DNA of 61,107 bases from Aestuariicoccus sp032586235 (GCF_032586235.1 NZ_JAWHTD010000024.1:1-61107), one strand, 5' to 3'; counted from the first letter of the stretch, positions 34,388 to 43,381 are shown. The notes: generated from the sequence alone by a model not told the origin. Translations and numbers: made by a program.

Positions 34388-34674
34388 CCGAGAAACTGTC
34401 AGACACCGCGCGCAAGACCATGCTGGAGCCGCTGTTCGCCAACGGCTGGGCCATGACCGAGGGGCGCGACGCGATCAACAAGACCTACGTCTTCGGCGAC
34501 TTCACCGAGGCGTTCGCCTGGATGACCCGCGCCGCGTTTTACGCTGAAAAGTGGAACCACCATCCGGAATGGTCGAATGTCTACAAGACCGTCGAGGTGA
34601 CGCTGACCACGCATGACGTGGGCGGGCTGTCGGCGCTCGACGCCAAGCTGGCGCGGAAGATGGATACGCTCTGA
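34384..34674 (+). CDS. phhB: 4a-hydroxytetrahydrobiopterin dehydratase (PCD)
   Basis: Pterin-4a-carbinolamine dehydratase of 96 aa, which recycles the oxidised pterin cofactor of aromatic amino-acid hydroxylases and in some bacteria acts on related pterins. The active-site block AEKWNHHPEWSNVYKTVEV (about 53-71) has the conserved His-His-Pro and Trp. The following LTTHDVGGLSALDAKLARKM is also typical. No phenylalanine hydroxylase gene is nearby. It is the last gene of a coupled run RidA-GDPD-FemAB-PCD. Confidence 0.94.
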   Translation: MTEKLSDTARKTMLEPLFANGWAMTEGRDAINKTYVFGDFTEAFAWMTRAAFYAEKWNHHPEWSNVYKTVEVTLTTHDVGGLSALDAKLARKMDTL

Positions 34675-34683
34675 GCCGCGCGG

Positions 34684-35517
34684 TTATTTCGTCATCCGCC
34701 CGCCCGGCACCAGCGACGGGTCGGCGACGCCCAACGTCGCGAACGGCTCTTTCTGCAATCCGATGCGGGCGCAGACCGCCTCGGACGGCGCATTGCCCGG
34801 CTCCACCCCTGTAAAGAAGGTGGTGAAGCCGTGCCGTGCCCGCATCTCTAGCAACGCCTCGGCCCCCAGCCGCAAGGACAGCCGGTGCCCGCGCCAGCGC
34901 TCTGCCGTGGCGAGCATGCCCCACCAGCATTCCGTCGCGCCGTGCGGGTGGCCGGGGTGCAGATAGGCCGCTGCCGCGGCGCAAGAAGCGACGCTGCCGT
35001 CCTCCGCCACCGCGATACGGGTCAGCCCCGGGCGCAGGCAACCGGTCAGAACCTCCAGGCTGGGCGGCAGCACCGCACAGGACAGAGCGGTCTCGGCGAA
35101 AGCGTCGAGCACCGGGCGGGGCGTTTCCGGGGTTAGCCACATCGCAGTCAGGCCCGGCGGCAGGGATGTCTCTTCGACGATCCGCCGCGCGGCGCGGATC
35201 GCGTCTTCGGCCCCGACCCAGCGCGCATAGACAGCCGGTGTCAGCTCCGCCGCCTCGGTCGCCGCGACAAGCTCGGGCAGGATGTCGTCGGGCAGACGGC
35301 TGATGTTGGAATTGCCCTGCAGCCGTGCCAGCGCCGCCAGCCGCGCGATACCGCCATCGCCGGGCGTGGCCAGACCGACCGTGCGCCCGTAATAGGTATA
35401 GCCCGGCTCGTCCTTGAGAATTTCGAACAAGGCGCGGCCCCGGCGCAGCAGGGCGCGCTGTTCGGGCGATCCGAAATAGGGGTCATCCGTCCGATCCGTC
35501 ATGACAAAGGATCGCAT
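34684..35517 (-). CDS. GNAT family N-acetyltransferase
   Basis: A 277-aa protein with a C-terminal GNAT fold. The acetyl-CoA-binding segment is seen as MLATAERWRGHRLSLRLGAE (about 204-223), with the Q/RxxGx-like ERWRGHRL loop, and GVEPGNAPSEAVCARIGLQ (about 240-258) is the usual Asn-x-x-Ser helix. The N-terminal 130 residues are less conserved and may form a second degenerate domain. Substrate unknown. Start is uncertain between 35517 and the ATG at 35502; neither has a good ribosome binding site. Convergent with the PCD gene. Confidence 0.8.
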   Translation of the reverse strand: MRSFVMTDRTDDPYFGSPEQRALLRRGRALFEILKDEPGYTYYGRTVGLATPGDGGIARLAALARLQGNSNISRLPDDILPELVAATEAAELTPAVYARWVGAEDAIRAARRIVEETSLPPGLTAMWLTPETPRPVLDAFAETALSCAVLPPSLEVLTGCLRPGLTRIAVAEDGSVASCAAAAAYLHPGHPHGATECWWGMLATAERWRGHRLSLRLGAEALLEMRARHGFTTFFTGVEPGNAPSEAVCARIGLQKEPFATLGVADPSLVPGGRMTK

Positions 35518-35594
35518 GACACGGACGTGCGGGCCAAGAAAAAAGGCAAGACCGCATCGGCGGCCCCGCCTTTGGTCTGGCCGGGTGTTCCCAA

Positions 35595-36083
35595 TTACAT
35601 GGCGGCCAGCAGCGCCTCTCCGGCGGTGGCTTCGCAGACGCCGCGCCCCAGCTCTTCGTGGAACAGCACGACCTTGCCGTCCTCGACCAGCATCGCATAG
35701 CGCTGAGAGCGGCCGTGCAAACCAGCCGGCGGGGCGTCGAAATCCATGCCGATCGCCTTGGTGAAGGCGCTTCCCGGATCGGCCAGCATGGTGATGCCCG
35801 CGTCGGTGGCGCCGGTGGTTTCGCCCCAGACCTTCATCACGAAGGGATCGTTGACCGACAGGCAGATGATCTCGTCCACGCCTTTGGCGTCGAACTGATC
35901 CTTGGTGCGGATGAAGCTCGGCACATGGGCCGAATCGCAGGTCGGCGTAAACGCGCCCGGAACGGCGAAAAGCACCACCTTGCGGCCTGCAAGGCGCGGC
36001 GCAAGCGACACCTCCTTGGGGCCGTTTTCACCGATCTGCAACAAGGTGGCGTCGGGCAAGGTGTCGCCAGCGGAAATGGCCAT
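35595..36083 (-). CDS. Peroxiredoxin, Prx5 type
   Basis: Thiol peroxidase of 162 aa that reduces hydrogen peroxide and alkyl hydroperoxides, usually using glutathione/glutaredoxin. The active-site block VPGAFTPTCDSAHVPSF (41-57) places the peroxidatic cysteine at C49. The downstream segments VDEIICLSVNDPFVMKVWG and GRSQRYAMLVEDGKV (with the conserved Arg) are typical. A second cysteine (C74) is at the position seen in many bacterial Prx5 proteins. Divergent from the ferredoxin reductase, and probably separately transcribed. Confidence 0.94.
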   Translation of the reverse strand: MAISAGDTLPDATLLQIGENGPKEVSLAPRLAGRKVVLFAVPGAFTPTCDSAHVPSFIRTKDQFDAKGVDEIICLSVNDPFVMKVWGETTGATDAGITMLADPGSAFTKAIGMDFDAPPAGLHGRSQRYAMLVEDGKVVLFHEELGRGVCEATAGEALLAAM

Positions 36084-36168
36084 ATGATGTCGCTCCCTTT
36101 TCATATTCAGCACTTCAGGCCATATAGGCTGGCGGTGACGAAGACCAATGGCAAACGGGACAAACGAC

Positions 36169-37374
36169 ATGCGACAGGTGGTTGTGATCGGCGCGGGACA
36201 GGCGGGTGCGTCTCTGGTCACGCGTCTGCGGACCAAGGGGTTCGACGGCGGCATCACCCTGATCGGCGAAGAACCGGTGCCACCCTACCAGCGCCCGCCC
36301 CTGTCCAAGGCCTATCTTCTGGGCGAGATGGAGGAAGCGCGGCTCTACCTGCGGCCCGAAGCGTTTTACGCCGAGCACGACATCGCCCTGCGCATGGGCC
36401 GGCCCGTCACCGGCATCGACCGCGCCGCGCGGCAGGTGATGCTGGACGGCGAAACGCTCCCCTATGACGAGCTGGTCCTGACCACCGGCTCGCGCCCGCG
36501 CGCCCTGCCCGCCGCGATCGGCGGCGATCTGGAGGGCGTCTTTGTCGTGCGCACGCTGGCCGATGTCGACGCCATGGCCCCGCGCTTTACCGCAGGCGCG
36601 CGCGCGCTGATCGTCGGCGGCGGCTATATCGGACTCGAGGCCGCGGCGGTGGCCGCCAAGCTGGGCCTGCAGGTCACGCTGATCGAAATGGCCGACCGTA
36701 TCCTTCAGCGGGTCGCAGCGCCCGAGACCTCGGATTACTTCCGCGAACTGCACCGCGCCCGCGGCGTGGACATCCGCGAGGGCGTGGGCCTGACACGGCT
36801 CACCGGCGACGGCGCGGTGACTGCGGCCGAACTCAGCGATGGCAGCACCCTGCCGGTGGATTTCGTCATCGCCGGTGTCGGCATCCAGCCCGACACCGCG
36901 CTGGCCGAGGCGGCGGGGCTTAAGATCGAGAACGGCATCAAGACCGACGCGCGGGGCCGCACCTCGGACCCGCATATCTGGGCGGCGGGCGATTGCGCCT
37001 CGTTCCCATGGCGAGATGGCCGGATCCGGCTGGAATCGGTGGGCAACGCCATCGACCAGGCCGAATGCGTGGCCGACAACATCATGGGCGCGGACCAACC
37101 CTACGTGGCCAAGCCCTGGTTCTGGTCCGATCAATACGACACCAAACTGCAGATCGCCGGTCTGAACACCGGCTACGACCGCATCGTCGTGCGCCAAGAC
37201 GGGGCGGCGCTGTCGCATTGGTACTACGCGGGCGACACCCTGCTGGCGCTCGATGCGATGAACGATTCGCGCGCCTACATGGTCGGCAAGCGCCTGATCG
37301 AGATGGGCAAATCCCCCGCGCCCGAGGCGGTCGCCGATCCGGCCACCAACCTCAAGGCGCTGCTCAAGGCGTGA
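36169..37374 (+). CDS. FAD-dependent ferredoxin/rubredoxin reductase
   Basis: NAD(P)H:ferredoxin reductase of the pyridine nucleotide-disulfide family, the type that feeds electrons to P450 or dioxygenase ferredoxins. The 401-aa protein has the FAD loop VVIGAGQAGASL (4-15), PPYQRPPLSKAYL (about 37-49), the NAD loop LIVGGGYIGLEAAAV (about 145-159) and the FAD-contact IWAAGDCASF (about 269-278). The C-terminal reductase domain ends in HWYYAGDTLLALDAMNDSRA. A start 21 nt upstream (36148) is possible. No ferredoxin or P450 gene is nearby. Its stop overlaps the rsmD start. Confidence 0.93.
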   Translation: MRQVVVIGAGQAGASLVTRLRTKGFDGGITLIGEEPVPPYQRPPLSKAYLLGEMEEARLYLRPEAFYAEHDIALRMGRPVTGIDRAARQVMLDGETLPYDELVLTTGSRPRALPAAIGGDLEGVFVVRTLADVDAMAPRFTAGARALIVGGGYIGLEAAAVAAKLGLQVTLIEMADRILQRVAAPETSDYFRELHRARGVDIREGVGLTRLTGDGAVTAAELSDGSTLPVDFVIAGVGIQPDTALAEAAGLKIENGIKTDARGRTSDPHIWAAGDCASFPWRDGRIRLESVGNAIDQAECVADNIMGADQPYVAKPWFWSDQYDTKLQIAGLNTGYDRIVVRQDGAALSHWYYAGDTLLALDAMNDSRAYMVGKRLIEMGKSPAPEAVADPATNLKALLKA

Positions 37375-37931
37375 GGATCGTCGCCGGGCAATTCCGGGGC
37401 CGCGCGCTGGCCTCTGTCGGTAAGGGCGACCCGCGCGCCCATCTGCGCCCCACGACCGACCGCGTCCGCGAGGCGCTTTTCAACATGCTGGCAGGCGGGC
37501 GCTTTGGCGACCCGTTCGACGGGGCCCGCGTGCTCGATCTCTTCGCCGGCACCGGCGCACTGGGGCTCGAATCGCTGTCGCGCGGGGCGGCCTCAGTCAC
37601 ATTCGTGGACGACGGGCGCGCCGCGCAGCGGCTCCTGCGCGACAACATCCGCCTGCTGGACGTGGCCGACCGGACGCGCGTCCTCGCCCGCGACGCCACT
37701 CGCCTGCTTCCCTCCGCCGACACGCCCTGCGACCTGATCTTCCTTGACCCGCCCTATGGCCGGCACCTCGGCGAAAAGGCCCTGGCCAAGGCGCTTGAGG
37801 GCGGCTGGATCGCCCCCGGCGCGCTGATCGTGTGGGAGGAAAACGCCCCTCAAAGCGCGCCCGAGGGGTTCGAGACGCTGGAAACCCGGCGCTATGGCGA
37901 CACCTGGGTCACGGTCCTCCGCGCCGGTTGA
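37371..37931 (+). CDS. rsmD: 16S rRNA (guanine(966)-N(2))-methyltransferase
   Basis: Methylates guanine 966 of 16S rRNA using S-adenosylmethionine. The 186-aa protein begins at a GTG (GTGAGGATCGTC) that overlaps the previous stop. It has RIVAGQFRGRAL (2-13), LRPTTDRVREALFNML (about 26-41), the SAM-binding VLDLFAGTGALGLESLSRGA (about 54-73) and the catalytic DPPYG (about 125-129). Length and order of motifs match the family. Confidence 0.95.
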   Translation: MRIVAGQFRGRALASVGKGDPRAHLRPTTDRVREALFNMLAGGRFGDPFDGARVLDLFAGTGALGLESLSRGAASVTFVDDGRAAQRLLRDNIRLLDVADRTRVLARDATRLLPSADTPCDLIFLDPPYGRHLGEKALAKALEGGWIAPGALIVWEENAPQSAPEGFETLETRRYGDTWVTVLRAG

Positions 37932-37976
37932 TCAGATTGCCTTTGGCATCGCCCGGTTCTGTGGCAGACTTCCCAT

Positions 37977-38165
37977 ATGACCAGCTTCGCCGCACCCTTC
38001 CTGACGCTCTTTCAAGCCGCTCCGCCGCAGGCGTCGGAACGCGCCAAGCCCAAGGGCCCGCCCACCGGCCCTGTCTTCATCCACGATTGCAGCACCGGGG
38101 CCGACCACGCGACGCTGCTGCTGGCCCAGTGGCGGCTTTGGGACGAGTCGCGCGGCGACAGCTGA
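37977..38165 (+). CDS. Small hypothetical protein
   Basis: A 62-aa open frame with an ATG preceded by a weak purine run. It begins MTSFAAPFLTLFQAAPPQAS, has a basic-proline middle (ERAKPKGPPTGP) and a HDCSTGADHATLLLAQWRLW end. Codon use looks like the surrounding genes. It fits neatly between rsmD and the MBL gene on the same strand. I do not recognise a family, and there is no clear membrane segment or signal peptide. Confidence 0.5.
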   Translation: MTSFAAPFLTLFQAAPPQASERAKPKGPPTGPVFIHDCSTGADHATLLLAQWRLWDESRGDS

Positions 38166-38240
38166 CGTCAAAGGGCTTGGTCTTTCGACCCGCACGCCTT
38201 ATCGTCTTATTCGAATTCCTGAATGAGACGAGGTGATCCC

Positions 38241-39206
38241 ATGACGCTCCGCCCCACACGCCGCGACCTGATGAAACTGGCCGCCGCTATGCCCGCGCTG
38301 ACCCTGCCGGCGCTCGCCCGCGCCGATCTGGGCGGCCCGCATATGGAAAACCCAACGCATTTCAGCTTTACCCTGGGCGAGGCGAAACTGACCGTGATCT
38401 CGGACGGCTCGCTGCAATTGCCCACCAGCGGGCTGGGGGTGAACGCGGATCCGGCCGAGGTTCAGGCCTTCCTGACCCGGCACTTCCTGTCACCCGAAAC
38501 CAGCTATTCGCACACCAACCACCTGCTGATCGAACTGGGCGAGGCCAAGGTGCTGGTCGACGTTGGCTCGGGCAACCGGTTCCTCGACACCGCCGGGCGT
38601 CTGATGGACAATCTCGACAGCGCCGGGATCGACGCGGGCGGCATCACCCATGTGGTGATCACCCACGCACATCCGGATCACATCTGGGGCGTGCGCGACG
38701 ATTTCGATGAGGCGATCCTGCCCGACGCCGCCTATTTCGTCGGCGAGGAGGAGCGCGCATTCTGGCTGCAGGATGGGCTGGTCAACCAGGTGTCGGCCGA
38801 GATGCAGCAATTCGTCGTCGGCGCGGTCAATTCCCTTGGGGTCGAGGGCGCCGACTGGACCTCGCTCGGCGACGGCGACGAGGTTGCACCGGGGATCCGG
38901 GTCCTCGCCTCGCCGGGTCACACCCCCGGCCACCTGAGCGTGGTGGTCGAAAGCGGCGGCGAACAGCTGATCGCCCTCGGCGACGCGCTCACCCACGCCT
39001 GGACGAACTTCGCGCATCCGGAATGGTACAATGGCACCGACATCGACGGCGCGCAGACCGTAACGACCCGCAAACGTCTGCTCGACATGGCCGCCGCCGA
39101 CCGAATGGCGGTTCTGGGCTACCACTTCCCGTTCCCCGGCGTCGGGCATGTGATGCGCGACGGTGACGCCTACCGCTTCGTACCCGCGCTCTGGCGGTGG
39201 GACTAA
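38241..39206 (+). CDS. MBL-fold metallo-hydrolase with Tat signal
   Basis: A 321-aa exported metallo-beta-lactamase-fold hydrolase. The N-terminus has a twin-arginine signal (PTRRDLMKLAAAMPALTLPA, about 5-24). The zinc site is HAHPDH in VVITHAHPDHIWG (about 137-149), with further ligands in SPGHTPGHL (about 228-236) and GDALTHAW (about 252-259). The last histidine is probably in VLGYHFPFPG. Related proteins include quorum-quenching lactonases and other hydrolases; the substrate cannot be assigned. A GAGGTG ribosome binding site supports the start. A compound intergenic repeat follows. Confidence 0.88.
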   Translation: MTLRPTRRDLMKLAAAMPALTLPALARADLGGPHMENPTHFSFTLGEAKLTVISDGSLQLPTSGLGVNADPAEVQAFLTRHFLSPETSYSHTNHLLIELGEAKVLVDVGSGNRFLDTAGRLMDNLDSAGIDAGGITHVVITHAHPDHIWGVRDDFDEAILPDAAYFVGEEERAFWLQDGLVNQVSAEMQQFVVGAVNSLGVEGADWTSLGDGDEVAPGIRVLASPGHTPGHLSVVVESGGEQLIALGDALTHAWTNFAHPEWYNGTDIDGAQTVTTRKRLLDMAAADRMAVLGYHFPFPGVGHVMRDGDAYRFVPALWRWD

Positions 39207-39230
39207 CGGTCGCCCTCTACGCTCAGGTGT

Positions 39231-39325
39231 CGGATCGCTAAAGCGATCCGACCGATGCGAGGGGTGCTACCCCTCGCGCTCCCCGGAGTATTTTCACCAA
39301 GAAGAAGCCAAGAGCGCCCTTTTCC
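39231..39325. repeat. Short intergenic repeat (two hairpins plus CCCCGGAGTATTTT)
   Basis: Hairpin 1 has arms CGGATCGCT (39231-39239) and AGCGATCCG (39242-39250). Hairpin 2 has arms GCGAGGGGT (39257-39265) and ACCCCTCGC (39269-39277). CTCCCCGGAGTATTTTCACC then AAGAAGAAG follow. The same two-hairpin order recurs at 49499-49576 with only small differences. It reads as a terminator for the MBL gene and abuts an inverted poly-C-bearing copy. Confidence 0.85.
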
Positions 39326-39326
39326 C

Positions 39327-39481
<155 letters not shown>

Positions 39482-39507
39482 AAGCAGACATTGCAGAAGA
39501 ACAAAGG

Positions 39508-40320
39508 TTAGCCGTAGGTCGGGTGGAACTTGCCCACGGGCGAGAGCGTAAAGATATCCGCCCCGTCGGAGGTCACCCCAACCGAATGCTCGAACTGCGC
39601 CGACAGGGACTTGTCCCGCGTCACCGCCGTCCATTCGTCGGCCAGCACCTTGGTGTCGGCCCGGCCCAGGTTCACCATCGGCTCTATGGTGAAGAACATG
39701 CCTTCCTCCAGCACCGGCCCGGTGCCCGGGCGGCCGTAATGCAGGACGTTCGGCGGCGCGTGGAACACACGACCAAGACCGTGACCGCAGAAATCCCGCA
39801 CCACGGACATGCGCTGCGCCTCGACATAGGTCTGGATCGCATGGCCGATGTCGCCAAACGTATTGCCCGGCTTGACCGCCTCGATCCCAAGCATCAGCGC
39901 ATCGTGGGTGACCTGGATCAGCCGCTCGGCCTTACGCGACAGCTTGCCCGCCACATACATCCGCGAAGTGTCGCCGAACCAGCCGTCGACGATCACCGTG
40001 ACGTCGATGTTCAGGATATCGCCGTCCTTCAGCTTCTTGTCGCCGGGGATGCCGTGGCACACCACGTGGTTCACGCTGATGCAGCTGGCGTGCTGATAGC
40101 CCTTGTAGCCAATGGTGGCGCTGGTGGCGCCGGCGTCTTCGACCCGGCGGCGGATGAAATCGTCGAGCGCGGCCGTGGTCTGGCCGACCTCGACCAGATC
40201 GGCCACCTCATCGAGAATCTGCGCGGCGAGCGCGCCCGCACGGTGCATGCCGGCGAAATCCGAGGGCTGGTAGATGCGGATGCCGTCCTTGGTCAGACGG
40301 CCGCCAGTATCGTGGTTCAC
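39508..40320 (-). CDS. map: Type I methionine aminopeptidase
   Basis: Removes the initiator methionine from new proteins. The 270-aa length is normal. Metal ligands are visible in DILNIDVTVIVDGWFGDTSR (Asp twice, about 101-120), FCGHGLGRVFH (His), FFTIEPMVN (Glu) and QFEHSVGVT (Glu near 245). HASCISVNHVVCHGIPGD carries the substrate-site histidine. The start is a GTG (GTGAACCACGAT) with AAAGAGG about 10 nt upstream. sfsA lies 231 nt upstream on the same strand; I see no gene in that gap. Confidence 0.96.
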   Translation of the reverse strand: MNHDTGGRLTKDGIRIYQPSDFAGMHRAGALAAQILDEVADLVEVGQTTAALDDFIRRRVEDAGATSATIGYKGYQHASCISVNHVVCHGIPGDKKLKDGDILNIDVTVIVDGWFGDTSRMYVAGKLSRKAERLIQVTHDALMLGIEAVKPGNTFGDIGHAIQTYVEAQRMSVVRDFCGHGLGRVFHAPPNVLHYGRPGTGPVLEEGMFFTIEPMVNLGRADTKVLADEWTAVTRDKSLSAQFEHSVGVTSDGADIFTLSPVGKFHPTYG

Positions 40321-40551
40321 GGCGTTCGGGCCTCTTTGTCTAATGTCCGTTATCTAGACCTCTTTGCCGCGCAATGCCAGAGGGGCCGCCCACCGCGGGG
40401 CACTGGCCGGATCCGCGAAACGATCACCTCCTGACCGGCACCCGGAAACGCGCAACCAGGCGAGGCGGTCCAAGGACAGCATGGGCCTTGTGCGAGAAAA
40501 TATGTGCGCCCCGACAAAGACCGCAGACCCGGGCCGCAAACCCTGCGTCGC

Positions 40552-41262
40552 TCACCCCTTCGGCCGCGTGAACGGCAAAAGCGTGCCCGGCTGGATGGAC
40601 TCGGGCGTGATCCGTGTACCCAGCGCCAGCACCTCGACACCGGCCGCCATGGCCCGCGAGAAACCCGCCGCATAGGCCGGGTCGATATCCGCCGCCAGGG
40701 CCACGCGCGCGCAATCGGTGCGCTGCACCAGATAGAGCATCACGGCGCGATGCCCTTCCGCGACCATCGCCTCGAGCTCGGTCAGATGTTTCAGGCCGCG
40801 CGCCGTGACGCTGTCGGGAAATTCTGCCACGCCGGGCTGGCGCGACAGGGTGACGGATTTGACCTCGACATAGGTGTCCGGCCCGCCCGCGCCGGTCAGC
40901 AGAAAATCCACCCGGCTGGCGGCGCCGTATTTCACCTCGGCTTTCACAGTGTCGAACGTCTCCAGCCCCGGCACCGACCGCGCCTCGAGCGCCGCGCGCA
41001 CCACGCGATTGGCCGCACCGGTGTCGACCCCGGTGAAATGCCCGTCCCGCTCGTGCAGGCGCCAGGCGTATTTCAGCTTTTTCCTTGGGTCGTCGTTGGG
41101 TTCCAGCCAGATGCGACTGCCGGGCTCGGCGAGCCCCAGCATCGAGCCGGGGTTGGCCACATGGGCCACCACCTCGCGCCCGTCCTCCAGCCGGCAATCG
41201 GCCAGAAAGCGTTTGTAGCGGCGCAGGAGCGTTGCGGGGATCAGGTCCGATTGATAGCGCAT
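40552..41262 (-). CDS. sfsA: DNA/RNA nuclease SfsA
   Basis: SfsA family protein, 236 aa, named for sugar fermentation stimulation in E. coli and now regarded as a nuclease-like protein. It has an OB-like N-terminus (TLLRRYKRFLADCRLEDGRE, about 10-29), the conserved VVAHVANPGSMLGL (about 30-43) and the nuclease-like core ASRVDFLLTGAGGPDTYVEV (about 115-134), with Asp and Glu-x-Lys (EVKSVTL). The C-terminus DPAYAAGFSRAMAAGVEVLA is typical. The ATG at 41262 matches the family N-terminus; an earlier in-frame start is not needed. Confidence 0.94.
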   Translation of the reverse strand: MRYQSDLIPATLLRRYKRFLADCRLEDGREVVAHVANPGSMLGLAEPGSRIWLEPNDDPRKKLKYAWRLHERDGHFTGVDTGAANRVVRAALEARSVPGLETFDTVKAEVKYGAASRVDFLLTGAGGPDTYVEVKSVTLSRQPGVAEFPDSVTARGLKHLTELEAMVAEGHRAVMLYLVQRTDCARVALAADIDPAYAAGFSRAMAAGVEVLALGTRITPESIQPGTLLPFTRPKG

Positions 41263-41296
41263 AATTTCGGTTGAGACGGAAACCGGGGCTCGGCCC

Positions 41297-42100
41297 CTAG
41301 TCCTTTCGCTTATACTTTTTCTCAACCTTTGCAATCAATCCAGACCAGGTCCTGGTGTTGACCCGCCCGGAATTCCGGTTCGCGGTTTTCGCCGCCAACT
41401 GCCTCAACGTGTCGGCGCGCTGGCGCGACCCCGGATGGCTGTTGAACACCGCCAGCGCAGAACGGTTGCTGCCCTCGACTTTCCGAAGCCGATCGAAAAT
41501 CGCGGGCGCCGCGGCAGGTTGATACCCCGCCTTCCGGTAATAGTGAAAACCGATCCTGTCAGCCCGCGCCTCGCGGCCCTGGCTCGATGCTCCGACGACC
41601 GCTGCGGTGCCCAGATTTATCGCAAGGTCGATCCATTGGTTCCCGCTTTTCCCCTGTCTGCGCACCTCTTGACGCATGGCGACGACACCCGCCGCCAAGA
41701 TCGCATCGTTCCGCTGGCGATTGACCGCGTCGCCTTCGGTCGAGTGCGCCATTTCATGAGCGAGAATGATCGCGATGTCGGCCTCGTTCCGGGTGTGTAG
41801 CAGTATCCCCTCATTCACGCAGATCACGCCGCCGCCGAGCGTCGATGCGTTCGCGGACCGGTCGCTCAACAGATAGACATCCCACGAAAAATCGTCGAGA
41901 TCGTTGGCGCGGTCGATGCGGTCCACAATGCCTTGCAGATAGCGTTCCACATCCCGGAATTCGCTTCTTTTCTTGCCCCTCAGGACATCCGGCAACGCCG
42001 TCACCGCAACGTTTCTCTGCGTATCCGGGTCCGCGCTGGTCGTGATCAGAACTTTTGCGGCGTTGGCGGCGGCGTTTTGCTCTGGCGTTCCCTCACATGC
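41297..42100 (-). pseudogene. M48 family metalloprotease, 5' end lost at IS element
   Basis: The remaining 267 codons encode an M48-type zinc metalloprotease. HEMAH lies in ILAHEMAHSTEGDAVNRQR, and the third ligand region is EARADRIGFHYYRKAGYQ. The reading frame runs cleanly up to the inverted repeat of the IS element at 42101, where the first host codons read A-C-E-G-T-P. A cysteine here, just before a polar mature segment, suggests the insertion removed the signal peptide of a lipoprotein. The N-terminal coding sequence is not found on the other side of the element, so DNA has been deleted. Expression is doubtful. Confidence 0.75.
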
Positions 42101-43042
42101 GGCTTTGTTGCGCAAATGCGAAGGGGGATTCATCTCGTGAATCCAAGGTGGTAGCTGGTCTGCATGAGCAGACCAATCCCGCCGAGCTACAAAACCAAGA
42201 ACAGGCCGGCCTATAACGAAGCGCTGAAGCGGCGTGGCTCCCGGACAATCTGGTTCGATCCGGACATGGCATGGGTGCCGCCAGCAACCGGCAGGCGCGG
42301 CAGGTAGCTGCAGCATAGAGATGCCACGATCCAGACCTGTCTGACGATGAAAGTTCTCTTTGGTATGGCACTACGGCAAACGACAGGGTTCGTGGAGAGC
42401 CTTCTGCAACTCGTCGGCCTCGATTGGACTTCAGCACGCTGAGCAGGCGTCAGAAGACCTTCGCCTTGACGATGCCCTACCGTGGCTCGCAGGGGCCGCT
42501 GAACCTTTTTATCGACAGCACTGGTATCAAGTCGGAAGGTGAAGGCGAATGGAATGCCCGCAAGCACGGTGGCGCAAAACGCCGTCTCTGGCGCAATTTC
42601 ACATCGGCGTCGATGGACAGACGCTGGAGCTCCGGGCCATCGAGATCACCGGGAGCAGCGTCGGCGACGCGCCTATGCTACCGGAGCTGCTCAGCCAGAT
42701 CCCCGCCGACGTGGAGACAGGCTCAGTCACCGCCGACGGGGCCGACGATACACGCAAGTGCCATGATGCGGTCGCCTGCCGTCGGGACCATGCCGTCATT
42801 CCGCCGCGCAAGAAAGCCAAACTGTGGAAGCCTTCGACTGCAGGCGCGATCGCACGGAACGAGGCGCTTTGCGCTTCAAAATATCTTGGCCGAGCGATCT
42901 GGCGAAAGTGGAGCGGATACCACCGCCGAAGCCGTGCCGAGACGAAGATGCATTGCGTGAAGCGGTTGGGCCGAAAACTCATGGCAGAATTCCGTCTGGG
43001 AAAGGGGGCATGCGGCCTTCATCCGTTTTGCGCAACAAAGCC
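42101..43042 (+). mobile_element. Decayed IS5-family insertion sequence
   Basis: Bounded by perfect 16-bp inverted repeats, GGCTTTGTTGCGCAAA (42101-42116) and TTTGCGCAACAAAGCC (43027-43042). It encodes remains of an IS5-type DDE transposase. No target duplication is seen: the flanks are CTCACATGC and CTTTGCCGC. The two flanks carry different host genes, both lacking 5' ends, which points to an IS-associated deletion and not simple insertion. Confidence 0.9.
42164..43011 (+). pseudogene. IS5-family transposase, broken
   Basis: The transposase starts MSRPIPPSYKTKNRPAYNEA and is interrupted by an in-frame TAG at 42305-42307. The same frame then continues LTMKVLFGMALRQTTGFVES. A small deletion near 42430 shifts the frame (DFSTLSRRQKTF and then LFIDSTGIKSEGEGEWNARK, the first catalytic Asp region). 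A second shift near 42595 leads to HIGVDGQTLELRAIEITGSS and VTADGADDTRKCHDAV, where the second Asp lies. The third catalytic region remains as ALCASKYLGRAIWRKWSGYH. The C-terminus is shortened after KRLGRKLMA. It cannot make an active enzyme. Confidence 0.85.
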
Positions 43043-43043
43043 C

Positions 43044-43358
43044 TTTGCCGCCGGTTTAAGCGTGGCCGCGGAATGCCAGCCCGGCGCGGTGATCGACGGG
43101 CTCTACAAAACCACCACTCTCTACGCCCTTGACGACGTGGCGGGCAAAGGACGCAAAACAACCGTGGGCGTTCGCGATTACGCCAAGATCCGAAAGTTCG
43201 GCTACGTGTGCGGCTGCGGGCGGGACTTCTTCACCGTTGCCTATGGCGAGAGCATCCTGAAAGGCCGCATTGCGGATTTTGATTTTGGCCCCCGGAAGGT
43301 TAATGGTGTAACGATCATCAAACCTTGTCCCAAATTGGGGACGGAAGGCTTCTGTTGA
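43044..43358 (+). pseudogene. 3' fragment of an unknown secreted-protein gene
   Basis: Directly right of the IS repeat an open frame of 104 codons continues to a TGA. It begins FAAGLSVAAECQPGAVIDGL, which looks like the end of a signal peptide (cut after SVA or VAA). It then has YKTTTLYALDDVAGKGRKTT, and later a CGCG cysteine pair and FTVAYGESILKGRIADFDFG. No start codon belongs to it, since upstream codons are IS sequence. It is transcribed away from the M48 fragment. I do not recognise the family. Confidence 0.55.
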
Positions 43359-43381
43359 GGTCCTCCAAGCCGGAGCGCGCC

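Noticed and set aside
34384..34674. A pterin pathway linking PCD with the pteridine-reductase-like SDR at 51.8 kb
   Set aside because: The genes are 17 kb apart with no shared operon or site, and the SDR's substrate is not established.
40321..40551. A small gene between sfsA and map
   Set aside because: Short Arg-rich frames are present on both strands, but none has a ribosome site or a plausible protein; it is treated as the map leader.
42164..43011. A functional transposase made by programmed frameshifting
   Set aside because: Besides frame changes there is an in-frame TAG and a C-terminal deletion, which programmed frameshifting cannot repair.
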